Source: Oscillibacter sp.
GTDB taxonomy: Bacteria > Bacillota > Clostridia > Oscillospirales > Oscillospiraceae
Reading direction: 5' to 3'
NCBI GenBank assembly: GCA_017447005.1
Contig: JAFSOM010000002.1
Span: 1 to 7,407, forward strand
Length of the DNA stretch: 7,407 bases
Shown here one piece after another: positions 1-5,061 of this stretch. Position numbers and translations under genes: made by a program. The notes beneath the pieces were generated by a model. That model had not been told where the DNA came from and did not search any database. It saw only the letters and a program-made list of their open reading frames with translations. The stretch's first letter is position 1. The number at the start of each line of letters is the position of its first letter.

Positions 1-1
1 A

Positions 2-958
2 TGGCTGTGGCCCGAAACGCGGGATAGTCTCTGCCGTTGCGACGTGACGCCGGAACATCTGCGCCGGACGCTGGAAACATTGCCCGCGACGCCCGCCGCC
101 GTATGGCTGACCAGTCCCGACTACCTCGGCGGCCTCGCCGATATTCCCGCGCTGGCGGCTGTCTGTCATGATTTTAACGCGCCGTTACTTGTCGACAACG
201 CCCACGGCGCGTATCTGCGATTCCTGCGACCGTCGCGCCACCCGCTCGACCTCGGCGCCGATATGTGCTGTGACTCGGCCCATAAAACCTTCCCCGTACT
301 GACGGGCGGCGCGTATCTGCACATCCGTCGCGGAGGTTCGCTCGAACGCGTCCGGGACGATATGAAACCCGCGCTTGCGCTCTTCGGCTCTACAAGCCCC
401 TCATGGCTTACGCTCGCGTCGCTGGATATGTGCAACGCGTACCTTTCCGACGACTACCCCCGGCGGCTGTCGGAAACCGTCTCGCGACTCGACGCCCTGC
501 GCGACGCGTTACGCCGCCGTCAGTGGGCCGTGGAGGCGTCCGACCCGTTGCGCGTGACGCTCCGCGGGGATACGAATATCATGACGGAACGTCTGCGCCG
601 CGCCGGGATTGCGTGGGAGTACGCCGACCGTGATTTCCTCGTCCTCATGGCGACGCCCGATAACGCCCCCGACGATTTTCAGCGCGTCGCCGACGCCCTC
701 GGTACGAATCCCGCGCCGCATACGCCGCCGCCCGCGTTGCCGATTGCCCGCGCCGAAACCGTACTCTCGCCGCGTCAGGCCCTCGCCGCGCCTCACGAGC
801 GCGTCAGTGCGGAGGACGCCGTCGGGCGGATTTGCGCCGCGCCGACGGTAAGCTGTCCCCCGGCGATTCCGGTCGTTGTCTCCGGCGAACGGATACCTCC
901 CGACGCCCTGCCGCTGTTCCGTTACGCCCAAATCCGCGCCGTCGATGTCGTTTTATAA
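2..958 (+). CDS. Orn/Lys/Arg decarboxylase family protein, 3' part (5' end outside window)
   Basis: PLP-dependent fold-type I decarboxylase of the Orn/Lys/Arg family (YaaO/SpeA-like); family members make cadaverine, putrescine or agmatine in the cytoplasm. The frame is open to the window edge: 14 codons (WLWPETRDSLCRCD) precede the GTG at 44, so the true start is upstream. Counting from that GTG, TSPDYLGGLADI (23-34) and the DNAHGAY motif (51-57, usual form DEAHGAH) lie in the cofactor pocket. SAHKTFPVLTGGA (78-90) carries the PLP Schiff-base lysine, Lys81. GSTSPSWLTLASLD is the usual following segment. The C-terminus has SPRQAL, a VGRICA stretch and PPAIPVVVSGERI, matching the small C-terminal domain (usual PPGIPLLxPGE). 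Substrate specificity cannot be read from this fragment. It ends 30 bp before the next promoter with no clear terminator hairpin between them. Confidence 0.9.
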   Translation, partial: WLWPETRDSLCRCDVTPEHLRRTLETLPATPAAVWLTSPDYLGGLADIPALAAVCHDFNAPLLVDNAHGAYLRFLRPSRHPLDLGADMCCDSAHKTFPVLTGGAYLHIRRGGSLERVRDDMKPALALFGSTSPSWLTLASLDMCNAYLSDDYPRRLSETVSRLDALRDALRRRQWAVEASDPLRVTLRGDTNIMTERLRRAGIAWEYADRDFLVLMATPDNAPDDFQRVADALGTNPAPHTPPPALPIARAETVLSPRQALAAPHERVSAEDAVGRICAAPTVSCPPAIPVVVSGERIPPDALPLFRYAQIRAVDVVL

Positions 959-988
959 AAGAATTGTCCGCTTTCCGTGAAAATCCGC

Positions 989-1017
989 TTGACAAATTCC
1001 GTCAGGACGTATACAAT
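989..1017 (+). promoter_or_regulatory. Sigma-A/sigma-70 type promoter of the gpx-TSCPD-flavodoxin-ohrR cluster
   Basis: A consensus -35 TTGACA (989-994) is followed after exactly 17 nt by TACAAT (1012-1017), a 5/6 match to TATAAT. The predicted start of transcription is near 1024. That leaves a leader of about 34 nt with a GGAGG ribosome binding site at 1045-1049, 8 nt before the ATG at 1058. A short inverted repeat, CGTC-AG-GACG, lies between the boxes, and AATCC/GGATT (1015-1019 and 1032-1036) brackets the likely start site. Neither is a recognised operator. Confidence 0.85.
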
Positions 1018-1057
1018 CCATTTTGCACAACGGATTAAAAATACGGAGGTTAGGTTT

Positions 1058-1603
1058 ATGTCCGCTATCTACGATTTCACGGTCAAGAGCCGCAAAGGCG
1101 CCGAGATTCCCCTGTCCGACTACAAGGGAAAGGTTCTGCTTATCGTCAACACCGCCACCGCCAGCGGCTTTACGCCTCAGTACAAGGAATTACAGGAAAT
1201 TTACGCCGCCGACCATGACAAGGGCTTGGAAATTCTTGACTTCCCCTGCAATCAGTTCGGCAATCAGGCCCCCGGGACGAATGACGAAATTCATACCTTC
1301 TGCACGGGCCGTTTCGGAATTACTTTCCCCCAACTCGGCAAAATCGAGGTCAACGGCCCCGGCGCCGACCCGCTCTACAAGTACCTCACCGACAACACGA
1401 CCTTCGCCGGCTTTGACGATAACGACATGGGAAAACTGCTCGACGACATGTTTTCCAAGGCTGACCCCGGCTACAAAAATACCAGCTCCATCAAGTGGAA
1501 CTTCACGAAGTTTCTGATTAGCCGCGACGGGGAAATCGTCGCCCGCTTTGAGCCGACAACCTCCATGGACACCGTAAAAGAAAAAGTTGAGGCGATTTTA
1601 TGA
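1058..1603 (+). CDS. Glutathione peroxidase homologue with catalytic Cys replaced by Ser
   Basis: A 181-residue thioredoxin-fold protein of the glutathione peroxidase family, which normally reduces H2O2 and organic hydroperoxides using thioredoxin or glutathione. Family landmarks are FPCNQFG (62-68), FCTGRFGITFPQLGKIEVNG (81-100), the Firmicutes-type insert around GFDDNDMGKLLDDM (118-131) and IKWNFTKFLI (145-154). Of the catalytic tetrad, Gln70, Trp147 and Asn148 are present. The peroxidatic residue is not: the usual NTATGCGFTPQY or NVASKCGFT motif reads NTATASGFTPQY, with Ser36 encoded by AGC at 1163-1165. Cys64 and the resolving-type Cys82 remain. ATG 1058 was chosen over in-frame upstream starts because it has a GGAGG 8 nt upstream and matches the family N-terminus. 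Its stop overlaps the next start (ATGA). The fold and family are certain; peroxidase activity is doubtful. Confidence 0.95.
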   Translation: MSAIYDFTVKSRKGAEIPLSDYKGKVLLIVNTATASGFTPQYKELQEIYAADHDKGLEILDFPCNQFGNQAPGTNDEIHTFCTGRFGITFPQLGKIEVNGPGADPLYKYLTDNTTFAGFDDNDMGKLLDDMFSKADPGYKNTSSIKWNFTKFLISRDGEIVARFEPTTSMDTVKEKVEAIL

Positions 1604-1863
1604 CCCATTTTGAGTATCGCACCCGCGGAACCTGCTCCAAGCTGATTAGCCTTGACCTTGACGGCGAACGCGTGCACAATGTCAAGTTCGTCGGCGGTTG
1701 CGACGGAAACTTGAAAGCCATCTCTTCCCTCGTGGAAGGGCTGACAATAGACGAAATTACCGATAAAGTTTCCGGCATTCGTTGCGGCGTGAAAAATACC
1801 TCCTGCGGCGACCAGCTCGCCCAAGCGTTACGCGCCGCCCGGCAAGCGCAATCCGCCGTTTGA
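1600..1863 (+). CDS. TSCPD domain-containing small protein (TIGR03905-like)
   Basis: An 87-residue protein built almost wholly of the TSCPD-type domain. That domain also occurs at the C-terminus of B12-dependent ribonucleotide reductases, where its cysteines are thought to bind metal. Visible signatures are GTCSKLISLDLDG (10-22), VKFVGGCDGNLKAISSLVEG (28-47), IRCGVKNTSCGDQLAQAL (60-77), and four conserved cysteines at 12, 34, 62 and 69. The name-giving TSCPD motif reads TSCGD here. The start overlaps the stop of the peroxidase homologue by four bases (ATGA), with GAGG at 1589-1592 seven nt upstream, so translation is probably coupled. The family's role is not established; the Cys set and the neighbours suggest metal or thiol chemistry, which is inference. 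Confidence 0.88.
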   Translation: MTHFEYRTRGTCSKLISLDLDGERVHNVKFVGGCDGNLKAISSLVEGLTIDEITDKVSGIRCGVKNTSCGDQLAQALRAARQAQSAV

Positions 1864-1973
1864 GCGTTGGAACGCCGCGCCGCTGTCCCATATCGACACG
1901 CACTCCGCGCCCGCGCCGGATTCCCGGACGGTTGCGGATTGTGGAGGAACATAAAGGAAGGGGAAGTTGAATT

Positions 1974-2390
1974 ATGAAAATCGCGGTCAGGTATTACTCC
2001 AAAGGCGGAAATACAGAGAAGCTCGCCGACGCTATCGCGGAAGCCGTCGGCGTGGAAGCCGAAACCGTCGACCGTCCGTTAGATGAGAGAACGGACATTG
2101 TCTTTCTGGGCAGCGCCGTCTACGCCAATGGCATTGACGAATCCGTGAAGCGTTTCCTCCGCAAGAACGCCGGGTATATCGGGACTCTCTACAATTTCAG
2201 CACCGCCGCCGTCGCTCCGTCCACCTATAAGCAGGTCAAGAAAGTCGCCGAGGAAAACGACATCGCCATGTCCGAGAAGGAATACCACTGCAAAGGCTCG
2301 TTCCTGTTCCTCAACCCGGGCCGCCCCAATGCCGGAGACCTGACCAGAGCGGCGGCGTTCGCCAAAATTGTCTGTCAGAACGCGGACTAA
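1974..2390 (+). CDS. Flavodoxin family protein
   Basis: A 138-residue flavodoxin-like protein, the usual length for short flavodoxins. It would be an FMN-dependent cytoplasmic electron carrier or quinone/thiol reductase partner. The N-terminal beta strand MKIAVRYYS leads into the FMN-phosphate loop SKGGNTEKLA (9-18). The second strand ends in DIVFLGSAVYANGID, corresponding to the family's FMN-contact loop. The C-terminal half has CKGSFLFLNPGRPNAGDL, a common signature of Clostridia-type flavodoxins. An AAGGGG-type ribosome binding site (about 1958-1963) lies 10 nt before the ATG. It follows the TSCPD gene by 110 nt without a visible terminator, so it probably shares the cluster promoter. The last codons (AAC GCG GAC TAA) form the first copy of a downstream tandem repeat. 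The electron donor and acceptor are unknown. Confidence 0.9.
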   Translation: MKIAVRYYSKGGNTEKLADAIAEAVGVEAETVDRPLDERTDIVFLGSAVYANGIDESVKRFLRKNAGYIGTLYNFSTAAVAPSTYKQVKKVAEENDIAMSEKEYHCKGSFLFLNPGRPNAGDLTRAAAFAKIVCQNAD

Positions 2391-2510
2391 TTCCCGCGTC
2401 TGTCGAAACCGAACGCGGACTAATCCCCGCGTCCGACAAAGACCGAACGCGGAATCATGCCGCATTCGCTAAAAACCGAACGCGGAATCATTTCCGCGCC
2501 TGTCAAATCT
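2378..2510 (+). repeat. Four-copy 33-34 bp tandem array of imperfect palindromes
   Basis: GAACGCGGA recurs at 2378, 2411, 2445 and 2478, giving periods of 33, 34 and 33 bp with no unique spacers. Each unit pairs a left arm with a right arm. Copies 1 and 2 have ACGCGG/CCGCGT with 8-nt loops. Copy 3 is weaker. Copy 4 is the best hairpin: CGCGGAA-TCAT-TTCCGCG, a 7-bp stem. Copies 1 and 2 both read AACGCGGACTAA, which are the last three codons and stop of flavodoxin, so the array appears to have grown from the 3' end of that gene. It fills nearly all the space before ohrR. There is no T-tract, so it is not an obvious terminator. Confidence 0.85.
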
Positions 2511-2531
2511 GATGAAAAGAGAGAATGAAAC

Positions 2532-3005
2532 ATGCGCACATCTCATGACCCTATCGGCGCGCCCGACGAGACGCCGAACGCTTTCCAGCCGGAAGCCCTG
2601 CGCCTGAAAAACCAGCTCTGTTTCCCGCTCTACGCCTGCGCCCGGGAAACCGTCAAGCAGTATAAGCCCTATCTCGAACGTATCGGTCTGACCTATACGC
2701 AGTACATTACGATGATTGTACTATGGGAACGCCGGAGCGTCACCGCGAAAGAACTCGGACAGCGGCTCTATCTGGATTCCGGCACGCTGACGCCGCTTTT
2801 GAAGCGGATGGAAGCCAAGGGCCTGATTACGCGTCAGCGCGACCCCGTGGACGAACGCAGTCTCCGCGTGACGATTACCGACGCGGGGGAGGCTCTCAAG
2901 GAACAGGCCAAGGATATTCCCTACCGTATGGCCGAACACGTGCGCCTGACGAAAGACGAAGCCGAAACCCTCTATAAACTGCTCTACAAACTCCTGGAAG
3001 CCTGA
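2532..3005 (+). CDS. ohrR: OhrR-type MarR family transcriptional regulator (organic peroxide sensor)
   Basis: A 157-residue winged-helix MarR regulator closely resembling Bacillus OhrR, a dimeric repressor released from DNA when its N-terminal Cys is oxidised by organic hydroperoxides. The sensing motif NQLCFPLYACARE gives the reactive Cys30. Tyr34, Tyr44 and Tyr55 lie at +4, +14 and +25, exactly as Tyr19, Tyr29 and Tyr40 relate to Cys15 in B. subtilis OhrR. The recognition helix region is YLDSGTLTPLLKRMEAKGL (about 81-99), followed by wing residues DERSLRVTIT. A second Cys at 36 is extra. The N-terminus is about 15 residues longer than in Bacillus, and no later Met precedes the sensor Cys. 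The ribosome binding site is weak (GAGAG near 2519). It lies downstream of the redox genes on the same strand and ends at a strong terminator. The DNA targets are not shown; the usual partner ohr is absent here. Confidence 0.92.
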   Translation: MRTSHDPIGAPDETPNAFQPEALRLKNQLCFPLYACARETVKQYKPYLERIGLTYTQYITMIVLWERRSVTAKELGQRLYLDSGTLTPLLKRMEAKGLITRQRDPVDERSLRVTITDAGEALKEQAKDIPYRMAEHVRLTKDEAETLYKLLYKLLEA

Positions 3006-3042
3006 CGGCGTCCGCGAATCCGGAAAGGCCGTCAAAATACGC

Positions 3043-3085
3043 AGAGCGTCCCCGCGCTGACAGCAGCCGTCGGGGACGCTCTTTT
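3043..3085 (+). terminator. Rho-independent terminator after ohrR
   Basis: A perfect 12-bp stem (AGAGCGTCCCCG at 3043-3054, CGGGGACGCTCT at 3071-3082) with a 16-nt loop is followed by a short T run and TTTTT a little further on (3093-3097). It closes the redox transcription unit 38 bp after the ohrR stop. Confidence 0.9.
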
Positions 3086-3127
3086 CGTGATGTTTTTCCG
3101 TCTCCGCGCAATACGCGTCAGCGCGGC

Positions 3128-3143
3128 GTCACGGCGCGTCGCT
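3128..3143 (+). repeat. Left copy of 16-bp direct repeat (candidate target-site duplication)
   Basis: GTCACGGCGCGTCGCT is identical to 3331-3346. The two copies bracket the 188-bp element exactly; the final T is shared with the element end, so the duplication is 15 or 16 bp. The right copy holds the last codons and stop of the lipoprotein gene, so this copy looks like a duplicated fragment of that gene end. Confidence 0.75.
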
Positions 3144-3330
3144 AATGTCATTCGCTTTACGCATACCCCTAAATTCCAATGTCTTTAACATTTACGTATA
3201 CTCCCCTAAATCCCCCTTTTCAGGGGGGACTTTCCAAATCTGAAAGCGTTTTCAAAAATCGTTCCCCCGCCCCTGAAAGGGGAGGGGGACAGGGGGAGGG
3301 GGTTTTCAAGCGCCTAAACGAATGACATTA
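3143..3330. mobile_element. 188-bp MITE-like non-autonomous element with terminal inverted repeats
   Basis: The ends are perfect 12-bp inverted repeats: TAATGTCATTCG (3143-3154) and CGAATGACATTA (3319-3330). Complementarity continues for a few more bases (CTTTA against TAAA). Identical 15-16 bp direct repeats lie immediately outside. The interior has no gene but is full of C/G blocks: a small hairpin at 3211-3229 (TCCCCC/GGGGGA), a large one at 3263-3289, and a near-direct repeat TTTACGCATACCCCTAAAT / TTTACGTATACTCCCCTAAAT (3156-3174 and 3191-3211). It takes up most of the gene-free stretch between ohrR and the lipoprotein gene. The dispersed-repeat reading comes from this structure only; other genomic copies cannot be seen here. 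Confidence 0.7.
3254..3289 (-). terminator. Hairpin plus T run, possible terminator for the lipoprotein gene
   Basis: On the minus strand TCCCCC-T-CCCCT pairs with AGGGG-C-GGGGGA (3289-3263, 12-bp stem with one mismatch, TTC loop), then ACGATTTTTG follows. Five T residues start a few bases after the stem, so it could end transcription of the minus-strand lipoprotein gene 43 bp downstream of its stop. It lies inside the MITE-like element. Confidence 0.5.
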
Positions 3331-3346
3331 GTCACGGCGCGTCGCT
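3331..3346 (+). repeat. Right copy of 16-bp direct repeat, overlapping the lipoprotein stop
   Basis: Identical to 3128-3143. Read on the minus strand it encodes the final Ser-Asp-Ala-Pro codons and the TGA stop of the lipoprotein, so insertion with duplication here would leave the protein unchanged. Confidence 0.75.
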
Positions 3347-4432
3347 CCTCTGAATTTCGTTCAGGACTAAAGAGCCGTCAAAGCCGCTTTCGCTGACGGA
3401 AAAGTAACGCGTCTCGCCGCTCCCGTCCGTATAGGAAACGCCGTTGGTCGGCATATCGCCGGGGAAGGATGTCCGTACCATGAGCGGGCGTTCCGCCGTC
3501 AGCGGGTTCTCCTCGAACAGTTCCGTGACCGCAAAAACCGCCGTCCCATCGTCGCTCACATCCTCCAGACTGATGGACAGAACTTTAAAATTCCGTAACG
3601 TCCGTTCCGTCACGAACAGAATATCCGCCTCATACTCCCCGCTATAGGCGGCGTATTCGTCATACGCGGGGAAGGCCGAGAGCGCGTTTTCGTCGGCCCA
3701 GCGCACGCGCACGGCGATACCGTCGGCGTCATAGGCGCAGTCGCCCCGCGAAAAGAGTTCCGCGCCGCCGCCAAGGACATAAATCAGTTTTCCCGGGTGT
3801 CCGTCGTCCCACGTCAGAGAGGCGTTCGGCAGACGCTCGTTGTTTTCCAGATACAGTTCATAGCGCGGGCCGCTTTCCCATGGGCCGCCGTCCTCGTCGG
3901 TATAGAGCAGATAACCCTCATGATAACTGTCCGCGTCGGTGAGTTCAAAACCGCCGTTCTCGTAGATGGTCAGAATGCCCGCGCCGTCGTCGGAATGCCA
4001 CGCGCCCGGGAGCGGAAAGGACGGTTGCAAGGCGTCGGACGCCTCCAACGCGTCCGTATCCGGGGCGGTTTCGTCCGGCGCGGACGCGTCCTCTAAGGCG
4101 GTCTCATTCGGCGCCGACGCTTCCGGCTCCCATTCCTCCGTTACAGACGTTTCTCCGCCGCTTTCCTCCGGTTCGGACGCCTCCCAGTCGGCTTCCTCCG
4201 TTACGGACGCCTCCCAGTCGGCTTCCTCCGTTACGGACGCCTCCGCTTCCGTTTCCTCCGTTGCAAACGTTTTCCAGTCGGTTTCCTCCGGCGCGGACGC
4301 TTTCAGAATCGGCTCTTCCGTTTCGGACGCCGTCGGCGCCGCTTTGTTCGCGCTGTCTAAAGGCGTTGCGCCGCAAGCCGATAACAGGAAGGACGCGCAC
4401 AGTAACAGAACCGCCAGTAAATTTCGTTTCAT
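3332..4432 (-). CDS. Putative lipoprotein with acidic decapeptide-repeat stalk
   Basis: A 366-residue exported protein. Residues 1-20 are a type II signal peptide: MKRN, a hydrophobic core LLAVLLLCASFL, and lipobox LSAC, with Cys20 as the lipidated residue. Residues about 39-125 are low-complexity, very acidic, Glu/Thr/Ala/Ser-rich decapeptide repeats, likely an extended spacer off the membrane. From about 141 a folded part begins, GAWHSDDGAGILTIYENGGF, then aromatic- and Gly-rich strands resembling small lipocalin-like or beta-barrel lipoprotein domains. The last segment (about 265-366) has ILFVTERTLRNFKVLSISL and FPGDMPTNGVSYTD; I recall similar uncharacterised C-termini in Firmicutes lipoproteins but cannot name the family. 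AAGGAGG at 4446-4440 lies 7 nt before the ATG, and the promoter is at 4568-4596. The function is unknown. Its stop lies inside the direct repeat bordering the MITE-like element. Confidence 0.9.
   Translation of the reverse strand: MKRNLLAVLLLCASFLLSACGATPLDSANKAAPTASETEEPILKASAPEETDWKTFATEETEAEASVTEEADWEASVTEEADWEASEPEESGGETSVTEEWEPEASAPNETALEDASAPDETAPDTDALEASDALQPSFPLPGAWHSDDGAGILTIYENGGFELTDADSYHEGYLLYTDEDGGPWESGPRYELYLENNERLPNASLTWDDGHPGKLIYVLGGGAELFSRGDCAYDADGIAVRVRWADENALSAFPAYDEYAAYSGEYEADILFVTERTLRNFKVLSISLEDVSDDGTAVFAVTELFEENPLTAERPLMVRTSFPGDMPTNGVSYTDGSGETRYFSVSESGFDGSLVLNEIQRSDAP
4058..4318 (-). repeat. 30-bp coding tandem repeats (decapeptide repeat of the lipoprotein)
   Basis: The unit is about EEADWEASVT, 10 residues or 30 bp. 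Successive copies read EETDWKTFAT, EETEAEASVT, EEADWEASVT, EEADWEASEP, EESGGETSVT, EEWEPEASAP and two decayed copies, covering residues about 39-125. The two middle copies are nearly identical at DNA level (CGGACGCCTCCCAGTCGGCT on the plus strand, near 4164 and 4204), pointing to recent duplication. Copy number probably varies between strains. Confidence 0.85.
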
Positions 4433-4567
4433 GGGGTTTCCTCCTTAGTTTCTCAAACAGCGCTGATTTCTTCCAATATTTTCTAAAAATCGCCGCGTTT
4501 TCCGTCCGTAACATGCGCTCACGGCGGAGATTTCCGCGCCTGACGCGCCGGAAAATTTCTCGCCGTC

Positions 4568-4596
4568 ATTGTAGCATAGCCGCGCCAAAGTTTCAA
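4568..4596 (-). promoter_or_regulatory. Promoter of the lipoprotein gene (extended -10)
   Basis: On the minus strand TTGAAA (4596-4591), 17 nt, then TACAAT (4573-4568), with TGC directly before the -10 as an extended -10 element. The predicted start near 4561 gives a leader of about 128 nt before the ATG. The leader contains a short GCGGA-AATC-TCCGC hairpin; I do not recognise it as a riboswitch. Confidence 0.8.
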
Positions 4597-4741
4597 CCCG
4601 TATCGCGTCACGCTCTCCCGGCAAGGGACGCGCAATCGCTCTTTTGACGCGGGACGTTCGACGGCCTTTCCGCAACGGACATTCTTCACTTTTTGTATGC
4701 GTAAAGGTTTTATTGGCAAGTGAAAAACTCATGTAAAATTT

Positions 4742-4921
4742 GCCCTCATCCGGCGCTGCGCGCCACCTTCCCCCGTTACCGGGGGAAGGTCAGCCCCGCA
4801 ACGTTTTCTGTGAAATTTTACAGAAAAACGCCGCTTGTGCGGGAAATTTTAAACGCAAACGCTTTCAATCTTACCCTTCCCCCGGAACGGGGGAAGGTGG
4901 CGCGCAGCGCCGGATGAGGGC
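4742..4921. mobile_element. Palindromic MITE/REP-like repeat element with 36-bp perfect inverted repeats
   Basis: A 36-bp perfect inverted repeat (4742-4777 and 4886-4921) starts GCCCTCATCCGGCGCTGCGC and is followed by CCACCTTCCCCCGTT. Each arm also folds on itself: ACCTTCCCCCG/CGGGGGAAGGT (4765-4775, 4780-4790) and CCTTCCCCCG/CGGGGGAAGG (4875-4884, 4888-4897). The interior has a 24-nt near-palindrome, TTTTCTGT..ACAGAAAA (4804-4827), and CCCGCA/TGCGGG (4795-4800, 4838-4843). Weaker symmetry continues outward: TTGGCAAGT and GTATGCGTA on the left match CTTGCCAA and TACGCATAC on the right, so the whole unit may be about 4695-4966. There is no transposase. It resembles the dispersed palindromic repeats common in bacterial genomes. 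Confidence 0.8.
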
Positions 4922-4993
4922 GGAATTTGATTACGCGCAACTTGCCAAGAAAGCGTATACGCATACTCCACATTTTTATTTTTTCCCAAAACC

Positions 4994-5022
4994 TTGCAAT
5001 CAAAGCCGCGATATGCTATGAT
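4994..5022 (+). promoter_or_regulatory. Promoter of the glycerophosphodiesterase gene (extended -10)
   Basis: TTGCAA (4994-4999), 17 nt, TATGAT (5017-5022), with TGC immediately before the -10. The predicted start is near 5029, giving a leader of about 33 nt with GGGAGG at 5045-5050, 11 nt before the ATG at 5062. The promoter begins 28 bp beyond the outer edge of the palindromic element. Confidence 0.75.
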
Positions 5023-5061
5023 GTCGTGCGGATTCACGTCAATCGGGAGGACTATCGACCA

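Larger units (their letters stand above)
4433..5061. other. Divergent intergenic region with two promoters and a palindromic element
   Basis: 629 bp without a convincing gene. From left to right it holds the lipoprotein ribosome binding site, leader and minus-strand promoter (to 4596); about 100 bp in which I see nothing (4597-4694); the palindromic repeat element with its imperfect outer ends (4695-4966); then the plus-strand promoter and leader of the phosphodiesterase gene. The short open frames here are Arg/Ser/Pro-rich, lack ribosome binding sites and run through the palindromes, so I treat them as chance. Confidence 0.75.

Noticed and set aside
989..1045. OhrR or PerR operator at the gpx promoter
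   Set aside because: TACAATCCATTTTG only loosely resembles the OhrR inverted repeat (TACAATT..AATTGTA), and no PerR-type TTATAAT..ATTATAA palindrome is visible. The match is too weak to annotate.
1163..1165. Selenocysteine codon in the peroxidase homologue
   Set aside because: The codon is AGC (Ser), not TGA, so no Sec insertion applies.
1864..1973. Extra small gene or terminator between the TSCPD and flavodoxin genes
   Set aside because: The frames are Arg/Pro-rich without a start and ribosome binding site, and the C/G-rich pairings are short and lack a T run.
2378..2510. CRISPR array
   Set aside because: Units are contiguous tandem repeats with no unique spacers, vary between copies, and no cas gene is present.
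3966..4448. 160-residue Ser/Ala-rich plus-strand open frame
   Set aside because: It is the antisense shadow of the lipoprotein repeat region. It has no ribosome binding site, while the minus strand has a promoter, ribosome binding site and signal peptide.
4433..4561. Riboswitch or T-box in the 128-nt lipoprotein leader
   Set aside because: Only a short GCGGA/TCCGC hairpin is seen, with no recognisable conserved core or terminator/antiterminator pair.
4445..4732. 95-residue minus-strand open frame upstream of the lipoprotein
   Set aside because: No ribosome binding site, composition unlike a protein, and it spans the lipoprotein promoter and leader and the edge of the repeat element.
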